In this document: positions 46,314-58,194 of the stretch, one piece after another
Layout of the letters: the number at the start of each line of letters is the position of its first letter
Position numbering within the stretch: the first letter of the stretch is position 1
DNA from: Imbricaverruca yamaguchii
Taxonomy: Eukaryota > Arthropoda > Thecostraca > Neoverrucidae
Reading direction: 5' to 3'
Length of the DNA stretch: 64,000 bases
NCBI GenBank assembly: GCA_034440575.1
Contig: JAOTOL010001344.1
Coordinates: forward strand, 614,501-678,500
Translations under genes and position numbers: made by a program
The notes under the pieces: generated by a model
The model's input: only the letters and a program-made list of their open reading frames with translations
Told to the model about the DNA's origin: nothing
The model's database searches: none

Positions 46314-49300
46314 GTGAGTGCGATGACCCGACCTGAACTGACCTTGTCTAGTCTAACCTTTACTACCTCTCCCGACTTAATATGACGTCATCCGGCGATA
46401 GCTGGCCTGGCCGGTCGTCACTTGATCCGACCTGACCTGACTCGTCCTTGCTTTATCTGACTGCCTGACCTGACCTGACCCGGCTTGACCTGGCATGTTG
46501 GAGTGCTATGAAGGTCTGGTTGGTTGTACGTCTACGATGGCTGGCTTGTTGGGAGAGCGTATTGGTCGTGCGACGTCCTACGTATTTCCACAACGCGGTG
46601 CAAGGGCAGGTCCGCGTAGCTCGGCCAGTGTTGCCGGAGCTCGGTCCTGCCTCAAACCGCTGATACCGAGATAGTGGCACTTCATCGATCGCGTGGTGTT
46701 CTGTGAGTATCGACCGTAATGCGAGGTTATTAGTCCCGTCGTCGGCTACTGGATTTTCATTTCGATATCAGATCTGTCGTACTTAATGTGGACGTGATGT
46801 CACATTGCTGTCGCATGTGCCGTGCGACCGGGTATATCTCGAGATTGCTGGAGCGATTGCTGCAGCTTTGAGGAACATCGACTGCAAACAGTCATGCGGC
46901 GTCTGTCTAGGCGGAATCAGGGCAAGGCCGTTTCGGCGGAATAGACGGCGATCGAAGGACAAGGTTGACTGGGATTAAGGAGTTTTTCGATATCCACCCG
47001 AGAATGGATCTTCTGATGAAACTGGGACTTCCCTTGTGGAATTGAGGCGCAGTGGTGCAGGTCCTGGACGGATGGTTTAGCACCGCATCGATGAAGTTTA
47101 GCGCCATTACAGAGTAGTGCCCTGGAGACGCGATATGTATTTGTCGGTGGCTAGTTTTCGGTAACAATTTCCTGCGTGCAGCTCTATTCGTGAAGCATGT
47201 ATGCGGGAAACGTTTTCAGCATTGTTTGAATTTGACGACCTTTGTTGCGACCTGACCATTCTTTTCCCCCGAACGTATGCTACGCGTTTGGCCAAGGTAA
47301 CGCGGAATTGGGCACTAACAAGGAAAGATCGTGTTGATTGCCACTTTCCGTGTTCGGGCCGGCTGGCGTTCCGCACTGGCGCATTGTGTCACGGTGTCTG
47401 TAGTTGTTGGGGAAGTATCGAAGTGGCTGATAACTATGTACATCCTCTGAAGACCTTTGTTGGTTGGTTATTTGAGTTTGGGGGGGGGGGCATCGGCCAG
47501 ATTTGATCATTTAGCGATCACCTCTGAATACCTTGTCTACGTCTACTTGTCTACTGAATATCCAATGCATGTTACCGAGCAGCGTGGGCACCCCTATTCA
47601 CTTTGAGTAGCATTTTGCTCAATAATGTTCAGCATGCGTATGTGCGCTCCACAGGTGCCATCTTAAAGTTTCTAATTAGATTGACCGAAGCGAAGAAGCT
47701 TCTGGATGCCCTATATTTAGTTTCTTTTTTCTCAGTTAAGCCTTGGCGGGAAGTTCGCCGTGATTGAATGCTCGCGATTTCTTTGCTCAGTTGTTCTAAT
47801 GCTCCGGTCAGGTTTTATCACACGGCTCAGTTGCAGCCGATGTGAGATGCGGCCTCCGCCGTATCCGGCAGCCGGGTCATCAGCCGCCAGTGCACGTAGC
47901 CAGGTTTTTTCCGTCGTCGCGTGCACGGACGCAACATGGCCCTAGTAGTCGGAGCGCATTGAAGCACGTCCACTACTACTCCCACTAGCGTCTCTTGCCC
48001 GTGCGAAAAATGACAATCAGTCAGAACGCCTTGAAACACATCCACCGCCGCCGCCGCCACCACCGCCACCACCACCAGCGTCTCTTGCATGGGCGCAAAA
48101 TGACTCGCAGTCGGAGCGCCTTGAAGCACATCTGCCATCACCACCACCAGCATCTCGCGCATGGGCGCAAAATGACTAGTAGTCGGAGCGCCTCGAAGCA
48201 CATCCACCGCCACCGCCGTCGTTGTCTCGTGCCGCCTCACACCACGTGGCAGCTCCGTGTCTCCTGTCACGAAGATTGTCAGCGATTGTGGGGGCTGGTG
48301 CTGCTCCTCGCCGACCACGAGAGACGCTCGTGATCGTCTGCGCGTGATGTCGGACTGCGCATGATCCTCTGCGCGGCCGTCCTGGCGGGCGTTGACAATC
48401 TGTCAGACGTGGCGCCCGGTGCCGTTTGGTTTTGTAAATATCGGCCCGGAGCACGCTGCAGAGAGGGCCTTCAGTTGTGGGTCGTGGGCAGTAGCGTTGC
48501 GTGGCAGCGGATATGCGCTTCAGTGGAGCATATCAGCAGGTTTACTTGATTGGCCCGACCAAAGATCGTTGTGTGAGTAGATTTCGGTCCTCAGTTCCAA
48601 GTTATACTGTGGTGTTTGCTTTGTGGGACCTAGTAACAATATTTCTCGATCGCAGTCCATGTAAGGCCTGATAAAATGGCATTTCATATGCTTTATGTCA
48701 TCTGTCTGTGTTCAATGTCCAATTGATTTTATGTGATGGACATGCACATTCCAATTCGATGAGGAAAAGCAGACTATGCTTATGTCAACGCATATGTTTT
48801 CCCTACCGCCACGAAGTATTTCATGGTTTTGTCCAGCACAGCTGAACATTTCAGATAAGTCCTTTTGACATGCAATTATCACCAGTCATGCGAAGTGCAG
48901 ACAAAGCCAAGGGTTTTTGCGTGTTTGGTGTCGGCTGCAGTGTGCCATTCCTTCACGTGCCCACTATTGGAAACGGCGCAATGTGAACCTACTGTCGGCC
49001 TGCAAAAACTTGACGGAATATCTGTGGTTTGCAGCGCCCTCTATTCAGTACATGCCGCCCTTCATACTTTTTTCAGCAGACATTCCCGGGGCTTGAACCC
49101 TTCGCTCTGTCCGTGTACGCGCAAGTTACGGGCTAAAAATAAGCAGGTAGCTTTTTAGCACGGTAACTGGAAAGTAGTAAGGTCCATTGCGGAACCATGC
49201 TCGGCTAAAAGGGTGGTGATCGTTGTTTGGTAATTGCAAAGTTTTTTTGCGTGCGAGTGTTCCATTGCGGGCAAATGTTGGTCCGTGGGCGCCATTTTTA

Positions 49301-50254
49301 ATCGTGTCGGAGGTTTGGGGGTTTGGGGGTCGTTTGCCCTCGGCCTATTTATTCCATATTCAGTTTCAGTCCATATGAAGATTGTCTGTGTCGCCGATGT
49401 GGTTGCTGAACTGTGTCTGATCCAGAACGCTCGTTTGCGACTTCTATGAATTGTGGTTCCATGTGGGAGACCCCCACCCCAATCCCCGACTTTTGACTTG
49501 CGATGACCAAGTCTGGTCAGTGCCACTTGCAACTCAAACAACCAACCAACCAGGCTCCAGCAGTATTTATTGTTCCTGTGCCACTGTTGGGTACTTTTTC
49601 GTCTCTTCCTTCTTTCCCACTGCGCTCATTTGTCCTGATAACTTTCTCTCGTCATTACGGGTGCAACATGACCCAGTATTCAACGCATCCTAAGGCGGGA
49701 AGCCACTACCATAGCTATCGTTCGTGTCGGTGTTTATTTCGCGCGTCGACATGACGTGGTCCCGGTCTGGGAAATGGCATTCATCATGCTCTTCTGGTGT
49801 GCAGAAATGGGCTGCACTTAGCCCGCTCAAATATATTTGCTGTGCCTTTTGCACGACTCGTCATTGATTTATGTGTTCTTATTATGTTCTGCTGATTCGT
49901 TTGTATGCACCTCTGCTTCATGGTTTTTGCTTTCTTATCGAAGTGGGGGAATGAGTGTGGCTTCAAGCTCCCTCCCACTTCACCAAGTTTATCGTGTGAA
50001 TTCTTCACTCCCCTCGAGGACTTTTTTGTGCGCGTTTTCGCCTGACTTCGCTTTTCATTGATGTGTTGGCCATAGCTGGTCTAGAATATATCCCTTCAAT
50101 TTTAGAAATAGGTGTTCACTGATGCTCCATTTGATGGACTTACTATGAAGCTTCTTCGTTCTACAGACAATGGTGGTTTCTTTATTTTGCAGACATTAGC
50201 AGTTCACCTACTCAATTCCGCAGACATTTGTAATTGACCCGTTCTTTTTCGCAG
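46314..50254 (+). other. Intron 5 (3,941 bp)
   Basis: Donor GTGAGT, acceptor tctttttcgcag. A short CCTGACCTGACC tandem at about 46430-46490 follows the donor, and a 60-66 bp repeat lies at 47945-48225. 46500-47940 and 48230-50250 hold no gene, RNA or transposon that I can recognise. Confidence 0.85.
47945..48225 (+). repeat. 60-66-bp minisatellite with CCACCG runs, about 4 copies
   Basis: AGTCGGAGCGCCTTGAAGCA followed by CATCCACCGCC and GGGCGCAAAATGACT recurs four times, with a CCGCCGCCGCCACCACCGCC insertion in one copy. Confidence 0.85.
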
Positions 50255-50367
50255 ACATCGACGTGCAGAAGCCCGATGAGAAGTCGGTGATGACGTACAT
50301 CGCCTCATACTACCACACATTCGCCAAGATGAAGTCCGAGATCAGGGGCGGCAAGCGTATCGCTAAT
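50255..50367 (+). CDS. kst: Beta-heavy spectrin exon 6 (residues 240-277), end of CH2
   Basis: The exon is 113 bases, entering with two bases of Asp240 and leaving in phase 0. The acceptor is gttctttttcgcag and the donor GTGAGT. It encodes DIDVQKPDEKSVMTYIASYY, HTFAKMKSE and GGKRIAN. PDEKS with MTYIASYYH is the final helix of CH2 in the spectrin and alpha-actinin superfamily. The tail KRIAN leads towards the first spectrin repeat. Confidence 0.96.
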
Positions 50368-51568
50368 GTGAGTGTCACCCCCCCCCGTCAGCTACCTTAA
50401 CCAATAGCTCCTACCCGACCGACAATCTGAAGCTGCAGATGGGGTGAATATGACCACCGATGTTATAGTATTTGGTGATATCGGAAAACGTCTTCAAAGG
50501 ATGCCTAGAATTCGTGTTTTGGCTCGTGTCCAAACAAGCGTTGAAATGGCGATGCCGATTCTCGATCTCAAAGTTCTTAATTAGCCTGTTTTACACCGAC
50601 CCGTCCGCTCCATTGTCCGTAAGTTTTCTTTCTACGGTGAACAATGGGCTGTTGTGTCTGAGCGCTTCAAGGCCAGGCTGTCTGCTTTTACGTTCTACCC
50701 CTGACGTGTTGCCTTCTGAGACGCCTGCTGTCGCCCTCTCACCTAGCCCGCTACCTCACCTGGTGCCCGTCAGCCTAACCTGTAAACCTGTCAGCCTAAC
50801 CTGTCGCCCTGTCAGCCTAGCCTGTCAGCTTGTCGGCTGGTGAGCGCGATATCAGCGCGACGCCCCAGTTGGCACGCAGCGGTCGCATGCCGCCTGTGCA
50901 GCGCCGCCCGGGCGGTCGCTCGCGTGTCTGGCGCGCTGTCGTGTCGGGCGGTTACGCTGCCGGGCCCGGCCGAGCCGATTGCATTCGCTCGCCGTGCTCC
51001 TCTGTTGCGCGCCGCCGTCTGCTCGGTGTCCGATCAGTGGCCTCGCTGTCCGTCGCCAGCTTCCACTGTCCTGCTCTCGATGACTGCTTGGAGTTGGGGG
51101 TTAGAGGCATGCCGGGTCGTAGCGGTCACTTGCGCCTCTAAAGCGAGTGGGTTTTGCAAGCAAGTTTAAAGGAAGCGTGCACGTTGAGGGTGTCTTACGT
51201 TATAGTGTCTGTGACGTGAAAATTCTTAAGGCAGGGCTGGGGTGAGGGCATCTTCCAGATGGAGTTTTAGTTTGTTATGCTCCGCAAAATAATTTGTAGT
51301 CTGGGTGAGGGGTCGTCGGGAAGGTTAATTTTGCTAGGGTGCCGGCATTAGTCAGCTCTTGTCGAAGAGCACCGAGGGACCTTTCCCGCGCTGGCAAGGG
51401 GGTAATTGTCCGCGCTGCCTCTCGTGCCGGATGCCGCGTGTGAGTTGTCAGTAATGGTTAAAAGCAGCATGCGCTCATGCAGAATTGGATGTGTAGTTAG
51501 TACGGTGTTTTGCAATTCGGTTCCTCTATGTCTATCGTACCTTTGTGTACCCGTTTTCGTGGTAAATT

Positions 51569-52310
51569 GCAAGGCAAATCGGCCCATCTACGTCCGATGA
51601 TACTTCCGGGTAATCGTTTCACGTTATACTATGTGTAAGCAAGTCGGCTCATCTACGTTCGATGATACTTCCGGGTAATCGTTTCACGTTATACTATGTG
51701 TAAGCAAGTCGGCTCATCTACATCCGATGATACTTCCGGGTAATTGTTTCACGTTATACTATGTGTAAGCAAGTCGGCTCATGCTACATCGCGTTATTCT
51801 TCCGGGTAATTGTTTCACGTTATACTATGTGTAAGCAAGTCGGCTCATCTACATCCGATGATACTTCCGGGTAATTGTTTCACGTTATACTATGTGTAAG
51901 CAAGTCGGCTCATCTCCGTCCGATGATACTTCCGGGTAATTGTTTCACGTTATACTATGTGTAAGCAAGTCGGCTCATCTACATCCGATGATACTTCCGG
52001 GTAATTGTTTCACGTTATACTATGTGTAAGCAAGTCGGCTCATCTGCGTCCGATGATACTTCCGGGTAATTGTTTCACGTTATACTATGTGTAAGCAAGT
52101 CGGCTCATCTGCGTCCGATGATACTTCCGGGTAATTGTTTCACGTTATACTATGTGTAAGCAAGTCGGCTCATCTGCGTCCGATGATACTTCCGGGTAAT
52201 TGTTTCGTTATACTATGTGTAAGCAAGTCGGCTCATCTACGTCCGATGATACTTCCGGGTAATCGTTTCACGTTATACTATGTGTAAGCAAGTCGGCTCA
52301 TCTACGTTCG
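51569..52310 (+). repeat. 64-bp minisatellite, about 11.5 copies
   Basis: Units GATGATACTTCCGGGTAATT, GTTTCACGTTATACTATGTG, TAAGCAAGTCGGCTCATCTA, CGTC. Most copies are over 95 percent alike by eye, with outer copies diverged. It is AT-richer than most arrays here. Confidence 0.96.
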
Positions 52311-52559
52311 ATGCTACTGGTAGGTTAGTTATTTATTTCTGGTGGGAAGGCGAATCGGCTCATGTACGTCCGATGTTATTCGCGGATGGCTGTTTACGTT
52401 ACTGCTATGAGTGTTTGCACGGACTTGCAGTGTGTGTTCGTGGTCTGCAATGCTCCTGTTAGTTTGTTGGCGTACAGATAGCCAAATAGTAATCGGATGA
52501 TTTGTGGGTGCTTGTCACCCAGAAGCGATGGAAGCGAGGAGGTGTCCCCTTTTTGGCAG

Positions 52560-53410
52560 AAGGCCTTAAGTGGTTGTCTTCGAGTGTCAAGGCTACTAGT
52601 CTAGCAGGATGTGGTTCATGCTTAATGCGGTGTTGCAGGTGTCGCAGTGAGGTGTTGTATACTGGTCATCCTCTAGTTTAGATTGTGTAGGTTTTGTGCA
52701 ACCAGTTATAAGTCTTGCGATGACTACTTCCTTTTTGCGGTGTAATTGGCTTGATGTGTTCCATGTGCCTAGCGTTGGTTTGATGTTTTGTGCTTGATGA
52801 TGTGTCCAGTTGTGTTGTGTTTATGTGTTTTGGTGGCTTGTGGCTTTGTAGGAGTGCTTTGCATTAGTCTACCGAATATTCCGTGTTGGGATAAGTGGTC
52901 GATGCTAAAGCTAGCTTTGCCAGCCCGTCTGCTTGCTCGTTTCCTGGAATGTTGACGTGGCCCGGGATCCAAAGGAAGGAAAGTTGTTTACCTTGCGGAG
53001 CACGGCTTGTTGGATTCGCTCAATGACTGGATGTGGGCAGTCGTGTGTGATGCTAATTGGTTGAAGGACTGATTTGAAATTTGAGCAAATTACTGTTTCT
53101 CTCATTTTGCGCCCCTTTAATGTGGAGATAGCGGCCAGTATGGCCACTCCTTAAGTAAAGTAGTCAGTTAGACGGTTGGAAAGCCTTAGGCCTGGTCCAG
53201 TGGTGCCGATGCCTACGTTGACCTTGTGTTTTGATCCATCCGTGAATACCAGTGTTTTGTGATTGTTGAGACCGGTAGATTTATTGAAGGTGCCAAGAAT
53301 TTCCGCAGGTGTGATGGCCGATTTCTTTTCCGACAGCAAGTACTGAACCTTTGGTTGACAAGTGTCCAGAATTGCCTAGTGGCCGGTTGAGCTGCAGTGG
53401 TCGGCATTGT
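52560..53410 (-). mobile_element. Non-LTR retrotransposon relic (RNase H and C-terminus)
   Basis: The minus strand carries the ribonuclease H end of a LINE-type polyprotein across shifted frames: LVFTDGSKH near 53250, VGIGTTGPGLRLSNRLT near 53200, AILAAISTLKGRKMRETVIC near 53130, then FLWIPGHVNIPGNEQADGLA near 52950. Next comes RLITGCTKPTQSKLEDD and CDTCNTALSMNHILLD near 52640, the usual C-terminal cysteine-histidine motif of jockey- or CR1-like elements. Frameshifts and stops show it is dead. The reverse transcriptase is missing; the 23-bp minisatellite starts about 220 bp beyond its upstream end. Confidence 0.75.
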
Positions 53411-53629
53411 GAGGTTAAGCTTAGAAGGGGAGCCTTGTCAATTTGAACACTATGTGTAAATAGTGGAAGCTCGCGCCAAAACCGACTTCTGTCGTATCTG
53501 TCCGGCCAAAAGCATCGCTGCGCCTGATGACCTCTTTGCTCGTTTGGCGATTGTGAGGAAATGCTTGTGAGAATTTCCTCACAGTTGCTTGGGACGTCTT
53601 CGCTTGTCGGTGGGTCACTGACACTACAG

Positions 53630-54560
53630 TAACGGGGTGGCGGACACCACGGTGGCGGGGTGGCGGACACCATAGTAACTTGGTGGCGGACACCTCGGTG
53701 GCGGGGTGGCGGACACCACGGTGGCGGGGTGGCGGACACCACTGTGGTGCGGTGGCGGGGTGGCGGACACCACGGTGGTGGGGTGGTGGACACCACAGTG
53801 GCCGGGTGGCAGACACCACAGTGGCGGGGTGGCGGACACCACAGTGGCGGGGTGGCGGACACCACGGTGGTGGGGTGGCGGACACCACGGTGGCGGGGTG
53901 GCGGACACCACTGTGGTGCCGTGGCCGGGTGGCGGACACCACAGTGGCGGGGTGGCGGACACCACGGTGGTGGGGTGGCGGACACTACAGTAACGGGGTG
54001 GTGGACACCACGGTGACGGGGTGGTGGACACCACGGTGATGGGGTGGTGGACACCACGGTGGCGGGGTGGCGGACACCACAGTGGCGGGGTGGCGGACAC
54101 CACGGTGGCGGGGTGGCGGACACCACGGTGGTGGGGTGGCGGACACCACAGTGGCGGGGTGGCGGACACCACGGTGGCGGGGTGGCGGACACCACAGTAA
54201 CGGGGTGGTGGACACCACAGTGGCGGGGTGGCGGACACCACAGTAACGGGGTGGTGGACACCACAGTGGTGGGGTGGCGGACACCACAGTGGCGGGGTGG
54301 CGGACACCACAGTGGCGGGGTGGTGGACACCACGGTGGTGGGGTGGCGGACACCACGGTGGCAGGGTGGCGGACACCACAGTGGCGGGGTGGCGGACACC
54401 ACGGTGGCGGGGTGGCGGACACCACGGTGGCGGGGTGGCGGACACCACAGTGGCGGGGTGGCGGACACCACGGTGGCGGGGTGGCGGACACCACGGTGGC
54501 GGAGTGGTGGGCACCACGGTGGCGGGGTGGCGGACGCCACGGTGGTGCGGTGGCGGACGG
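53630..54560 (+). repeat. 23-bp minisatellite, about 40 copies
   Basis: GGTGGCGGGGTGGCGGACAC plus CAC with variants (GTAACGG, GTGATGG, GTGGTGG). Long proline-, cysteine- or tryptophan-rich frames on both strands result from the unit. The LINE relic ends about 220 bp to its left. Confidence 0.95.
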
Positions 54561-55080
54561 CCGTATCGGGACGATGATCGGCGCCGGCTCCGTGCCAAAC
54601 AGACGGTCCGGATTCGTATTTGGGCCCGAGGTGGGGCCGCGTCGCCACAGTGTGCAGTCGCTGCCATGGCAGACCAATTACGCTATCTGGCCATCCGAGC
54701 TGGAACGTCAGGATAGAAGGCCAATTATTCAATGTGCATTGATGACAACGGTGCGCCCTGGTGTCTACAATGTTGGCTGTCGCTGTCTTTGCTGTTCTCC
54801 CGTCGTAGTCGATGTCTCCTTTGAGTGTGTATTGACATGTTTTGACATTTTCTCCGTTGCTCGTACGTCCTCTCTAGCTGGCCCCTCACATACATTTACC
54901 ATCGATGGTAAAACAATGATGGCCAAAGAACGTAACAGTGACTTGCTTCGTAGCAGTGACTTGTCAAAAGTGTTGGCGTGCGCGGCCAGTGGGCGGTTTT
55001 GTCGTGACCGCTCTACGTGTGGCCGCTCGGTCATGATACACCTGGTCATTGCCGCCACTGACACCGGTTGTGGTCGGCAG

Positions 55081-55268
55081 CTGGTGGGACAGATGATGGA
55101 GGTGGATCGGCTACAAGAGCGCTACCTCGTCCTCACCACCTCGCTGCTGGAGTGGATCCAGCTCAAGGTCACCGTTCTGAAGGACCGGGACTTCCCCAAC
55201 TCGTTGGAGGGCATCCAGAAGGAGCTCCTCAAGTTTAAGAACTACAGGACTGAGGAGAAACCGCCGAA
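55081..55268 (+). CDS. kst: Beta-heavy spectrin exon 7 (residues 278-340), repeat 1
   Basis: The exon is 188 bases, entering in phase 0 and leaving after two bases of Lys340. The acceptor is ggttgtggtcggcag, with a poor pyrimidine tract; the donor is GTGAGT. It encodes LVGQMMEVDRLQERY and LLEWIQLKV, with Trp302 the expected helix-A tryptophan of spectrin repeat 1, then DFPNSLEGIQKELL, KFKNYRTEEKPPK. Spectrin repeats are three-helix bundles that form the long flexible rod. Splicing AA to G makes Lys340 and gives KPPKFRERSEIEAL, as expected for the family. Confidence 0.95.
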
Positions 55269-55878
55269 GTGAGTCGTTTGGTATCTATTGTTCTCGAGTG
55301 ATTACTTGTATTTTAAGTCTACGTGATTCGATTAATTAAATGTATTGAATAACTCCGTAAGGAGTTTTCTACCGTGACGTACCGTTTTGCTTGTGTGGAA
55401 TTCGCACACAGAATCTTCAATAAAAAAGAATCGTTGCGGAGTATGCAGTGATGAAAAGATTGCTGAGCTTGTCATAGCAAAGATATTGGAAGGTAGCAGC
55501 GGGAAGGCACAGCCGATTCCCTGAATATCCAGTATGCTGTCTGTGATCGACGTGGTCATTTGACACAAGCGTTCTACTCGCCTCGCCCGCCAACATTAAG
55601 CGTTATTCTTCATGTCCTGGCATCTTCAGGCAATTCATATGCAACACCATTCATCTTTAAAATGTTACTGCTGGACGTGGCTTAACAGCCAGTCCGGTTA
55701 TCCGGTGTGTATGCTCAGTACCGGACTTTGTCACCACGGAGACTAATCCGCTGTGTGTCTACCTCAAGATGGGCTCTGGATAGCCGATCCAGTTTATGGG
55801 CCATTACCCCAATAAATATGCACCGTTTAAACTCGTTACGTCGATTACACCGGAACATGACCGTCTGATCGCCGCCAG
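55269..55878 (+). other. Intron 7 (610 bp)
   Basis: Donor GTGAGT, acceptor gccgccag. Unremarkable, AT-richer than the exons; no repeat or RNA gene seen. Confidence 0.9.
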
Positions 55879-56104
55879 GTTCCGCGAGCGCAGCGAGATC
55901 GAGGCGCTCTTCTTCGACATCAACTCCAAGCTGAAGGCGCTCAACAAGCCCGCGTTCTCGCCGCCCGACGGCCAGCTGGTGAACGACATCGAGAAGACGT
56001 GGACGCTGCTGGAGAAGGCGGAGCACTCGCGCGAGGTGGCGCTGCGCACCGAGCTGCAGCGGCAGGAGCGACTCGAACAGCTCGCCTACAAGTTCGAGCG
56101 CAAG
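55879..56104 (+). CDS. kst: Beta-heavy spectrin exon 8 (residues 340-415), repeat 1
   Basis: The exon is 226 bases, entering with one base and leaving in phase 0. The acceptor is ctgatcgccgccag and the donor GTGGGA. It encodes RERSEIEALFFDINSKLKAL, the helix B-C connection, DGQLVNDIEKTWTLLEKAE with Trp381 in helix C, and REVALRTELQRQERLEQLAY ending FERK. It completes repeat 1 and enters repeat 2. It is very GC-rich (ctcgcgcgaggtggcgctgc), unlike the AT-richer intron 7 beside it. Confidence 0.95.
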
Positions 56105-56567
56105 GTGGGAGTTGTAGCAGGGGTCGGAAGGGGAGCGGGGAGCCTCGAGCTGCTGGTCCACCAGGGCAGCAGGTTCTGATGTCTAGACGCTGTATATCCC
56201 ATGTAGTTGATGCACCCCTAAACCCGAATACCAACAAGAGCTTCTGATACCCCATTGGGACGATGATTTAGTCATATGTGAGGCAAAATGACCTTTGATG
56301 TCGACGCGCCCCTAAACTCCAATCCAAGTCATATGTGAGGTGATTTGAATTTGTTTAGCTAACATCCATTTATACGTCAAGCTACTAGCGTGCACTATGG
56401 TGAAACCGGAAATTTAGGCGGGTCACAAGATGTGGGAAGTATGCACAAGTATAAAGTGAATGGTTGCAGTCTGTATGCGTTTGCATGGAGTACTCCGATG
56501 GCAGCACGTCAGTCACAGATGCCACGCTCTGCGCTGGTCGCACCCGCATATCCGCTCCGTCCCACAG
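56105..56567 (+). other. Intron 8 (463 bp)
   Basis: Donor GTGGGA, acceptor cgtcccacag. It contains two copies of TCATATGTGAGG 65-75 bases apart; otherwise unremarkable. Confidence 0.9.
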
Positions 56568-56699
56568 GGAGTTCTGCGCGAGGGCTACCTGAAGGAGATG
56601 ATCCAGGTGCTGTCGGACCCTCGCTACGGCAGCAACATCACACAGGTGGAGGCGACCGTGAAGAAGCACGAGGCCATCAGCGCCGACATCTTGGCCCGG
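56568..56699 (+). CDS. kst: Beta-heavy spectrin exon 9 (residues 416-459), repeat 2
   Basis: The exon is 44 codons, phase 0 at both ends. The acceptor is tccgctccgtcccacag and the donor GTAGGT. It encodes GVLREGYLKEMIQVLSDPRY, then GSNITQVEATVKKHE and AISADILAR, helices A and B of repeat 2. The stretch after DPRY appears about three residues longer than the insect karst sequence as I remember it. That would lengthen the A-B loop and should be harmless. Confidence 0.94.
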
Positions 56700-56929
56700 G
56701 TAGGTGCAGTGGTGATGCAATCTCATGGCTCGTGTTGTGGTGGTGCCTGGGTCAAGACTGGTGTTCTGGTGATGTCGATCAGTGCTGGTGCAGTGGTTAC
56801 ACGCTCTCGGTCAGTGTTGGACGAGAAACTAAGCAGACGCGAATTTTGGTCGGGGTGGGTGCACTCGTGATAGCTGTCGTTGGAGCTGACGCGGTGCCGC
56901 CACTGTCACGATCACAGCTGGTGCAGTAC

Positions 56930-57260
56930 TGGGGAGATCTCGGTCAGAGCTGGTGTACTGGTGATGTCTCGGTCAGGGCTGGTGTACTGGTGATATGTCG
57001 GTCAGAGTCGGTGTACTGGTGATGTCTCGGTCAGGGCTGGTGTACTGGTGATATGTCGGTCAGAGCTGGTGTACTGGTGATATGTCTCGGTCAGAGCTGG
57101 TGTACTGGTGATATGTCGGTCAGAGTTGGTGTACTGGTGATGTCTCGGTCAGGGCTGGTGTACTGGTGATATGTCGGTCAGAGTTGGTGTACTGGTGCTG
57201 TCTCGGTCAGAGCTGGTGTACTGGTGCTGTCTCGGTTAACGCTGGTGTGCTGGTGATGTC
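56930..57260 (+). repeat. 29-31-bp minisatellite, about 11 copies
   Basis: TCGGTCAGAGCTGGTGTACT plus GGTGATATG or GGTGATGTC. It starts about 230 bp after exon 9. Confidence 0.92.
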
Positions 57261-58194
57261 GCGATAGGAGCTTGTATACTGGCGATGTCTGTTTAATATT
57301 GATGCATTGGTAACGTGTTTGCAAGCGCCGGTTCGGCCGAGTACAGCTACATCTGTGTGACTCATGTTATTTAGAGCTCGAGTCTCGTGGAATGCGGCGG
57401 GCGTCTGGCTGTCCTTGCGTCCCTTGACCGCCGTAGTTCACAGTCGATGGTACATGTGCCACAACCCGTGCGCAAATTGATAGTGGTTCAAATTCACTGC
57501 ATTCGTCGCTCGCATTGGTATTAATACTATCCTTGTTGCATTTTTGTTGTATGTTACCAGCGAGGGGCACTGAATGTAAACGAATTAATTATGTTTTCTG
57601 TTCCGGTTATTGGCTACTTTTGATCGCCCGTTCTTACATTCTACATCATGCTATGAAGTCTCCGACCCCGCGTGCGATACTGATGAGATAAGATAATGAA
57701 GTGTATTTAATGTAAGGACAGGAAAAGTACGCTTTCACGTAATACGTCGGAAGGATCGAAAACAACATGCGTCATCACGCTAGGATGAATGCGAGGCGAT
57801 TATGCTGGCATTCATTCATGTGCGAGCTGTTTCGCTTGCTGGTTTACTAGCGGAATACACCATGGAAGTTCAGCTCAAGACCAGACTTTACGTTGTTTCA
57901 GCGATTACGTCGCACAAACGGCCCGCGCTGCGATAACGCAAGTGCATTTTGTGCATGCATTTACTTGTTGTGGTTCCAACACTCGCATGCTTGCAGAACG
58001 TAATTGATCACACTCGCAATGTTGAAAAATTAGATTGATAGTGATTGTATCGCAACTTCAACTAATGCTAACAGCCATGTGCGGGCATGGTATCCCAGGT
58101 GTGATTCCTAACAAGGTGCACCGTCACCAGCTGTCTATGGTTGTGTGACGCGACAGAGTGGCTGTCCGTTCTCGTTGGTCCAGCTGAGAATGTT

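Larger units (their letters stand above)
50368..55080 (+). other. Intron 6 (4,713 bp)
   Basis: Donor GTGAGT, acceptor gtggtcggcag. It contains a short CCTGTCAGCCTAAC repeat (50755-50835), the 64-bp array, the LINE relic and the 23-bp array. 50840-51560 and 54570-55080 show nothing identifiable. Confidence 0.85.

Noticed and set aside
46907..47167. Possible transposase fragment on the minus strand
   Set aside because: I tried to match it to Tc1/mariner catalytic blocks and found no DD(E/D) spacing or conserved motif.
48865..49158. 97-codon plus-strand frame in intron 5
   Set aside because: No domain, no good splice borders and no fit to the spectrin frame.
53281..54732. 483-codon minus frame rich in Cys, Pro, His and Arg
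   Set aside because: It spans the 23-bp minisatellite and runs into the LINE relic in the wrong frame; not a protein.
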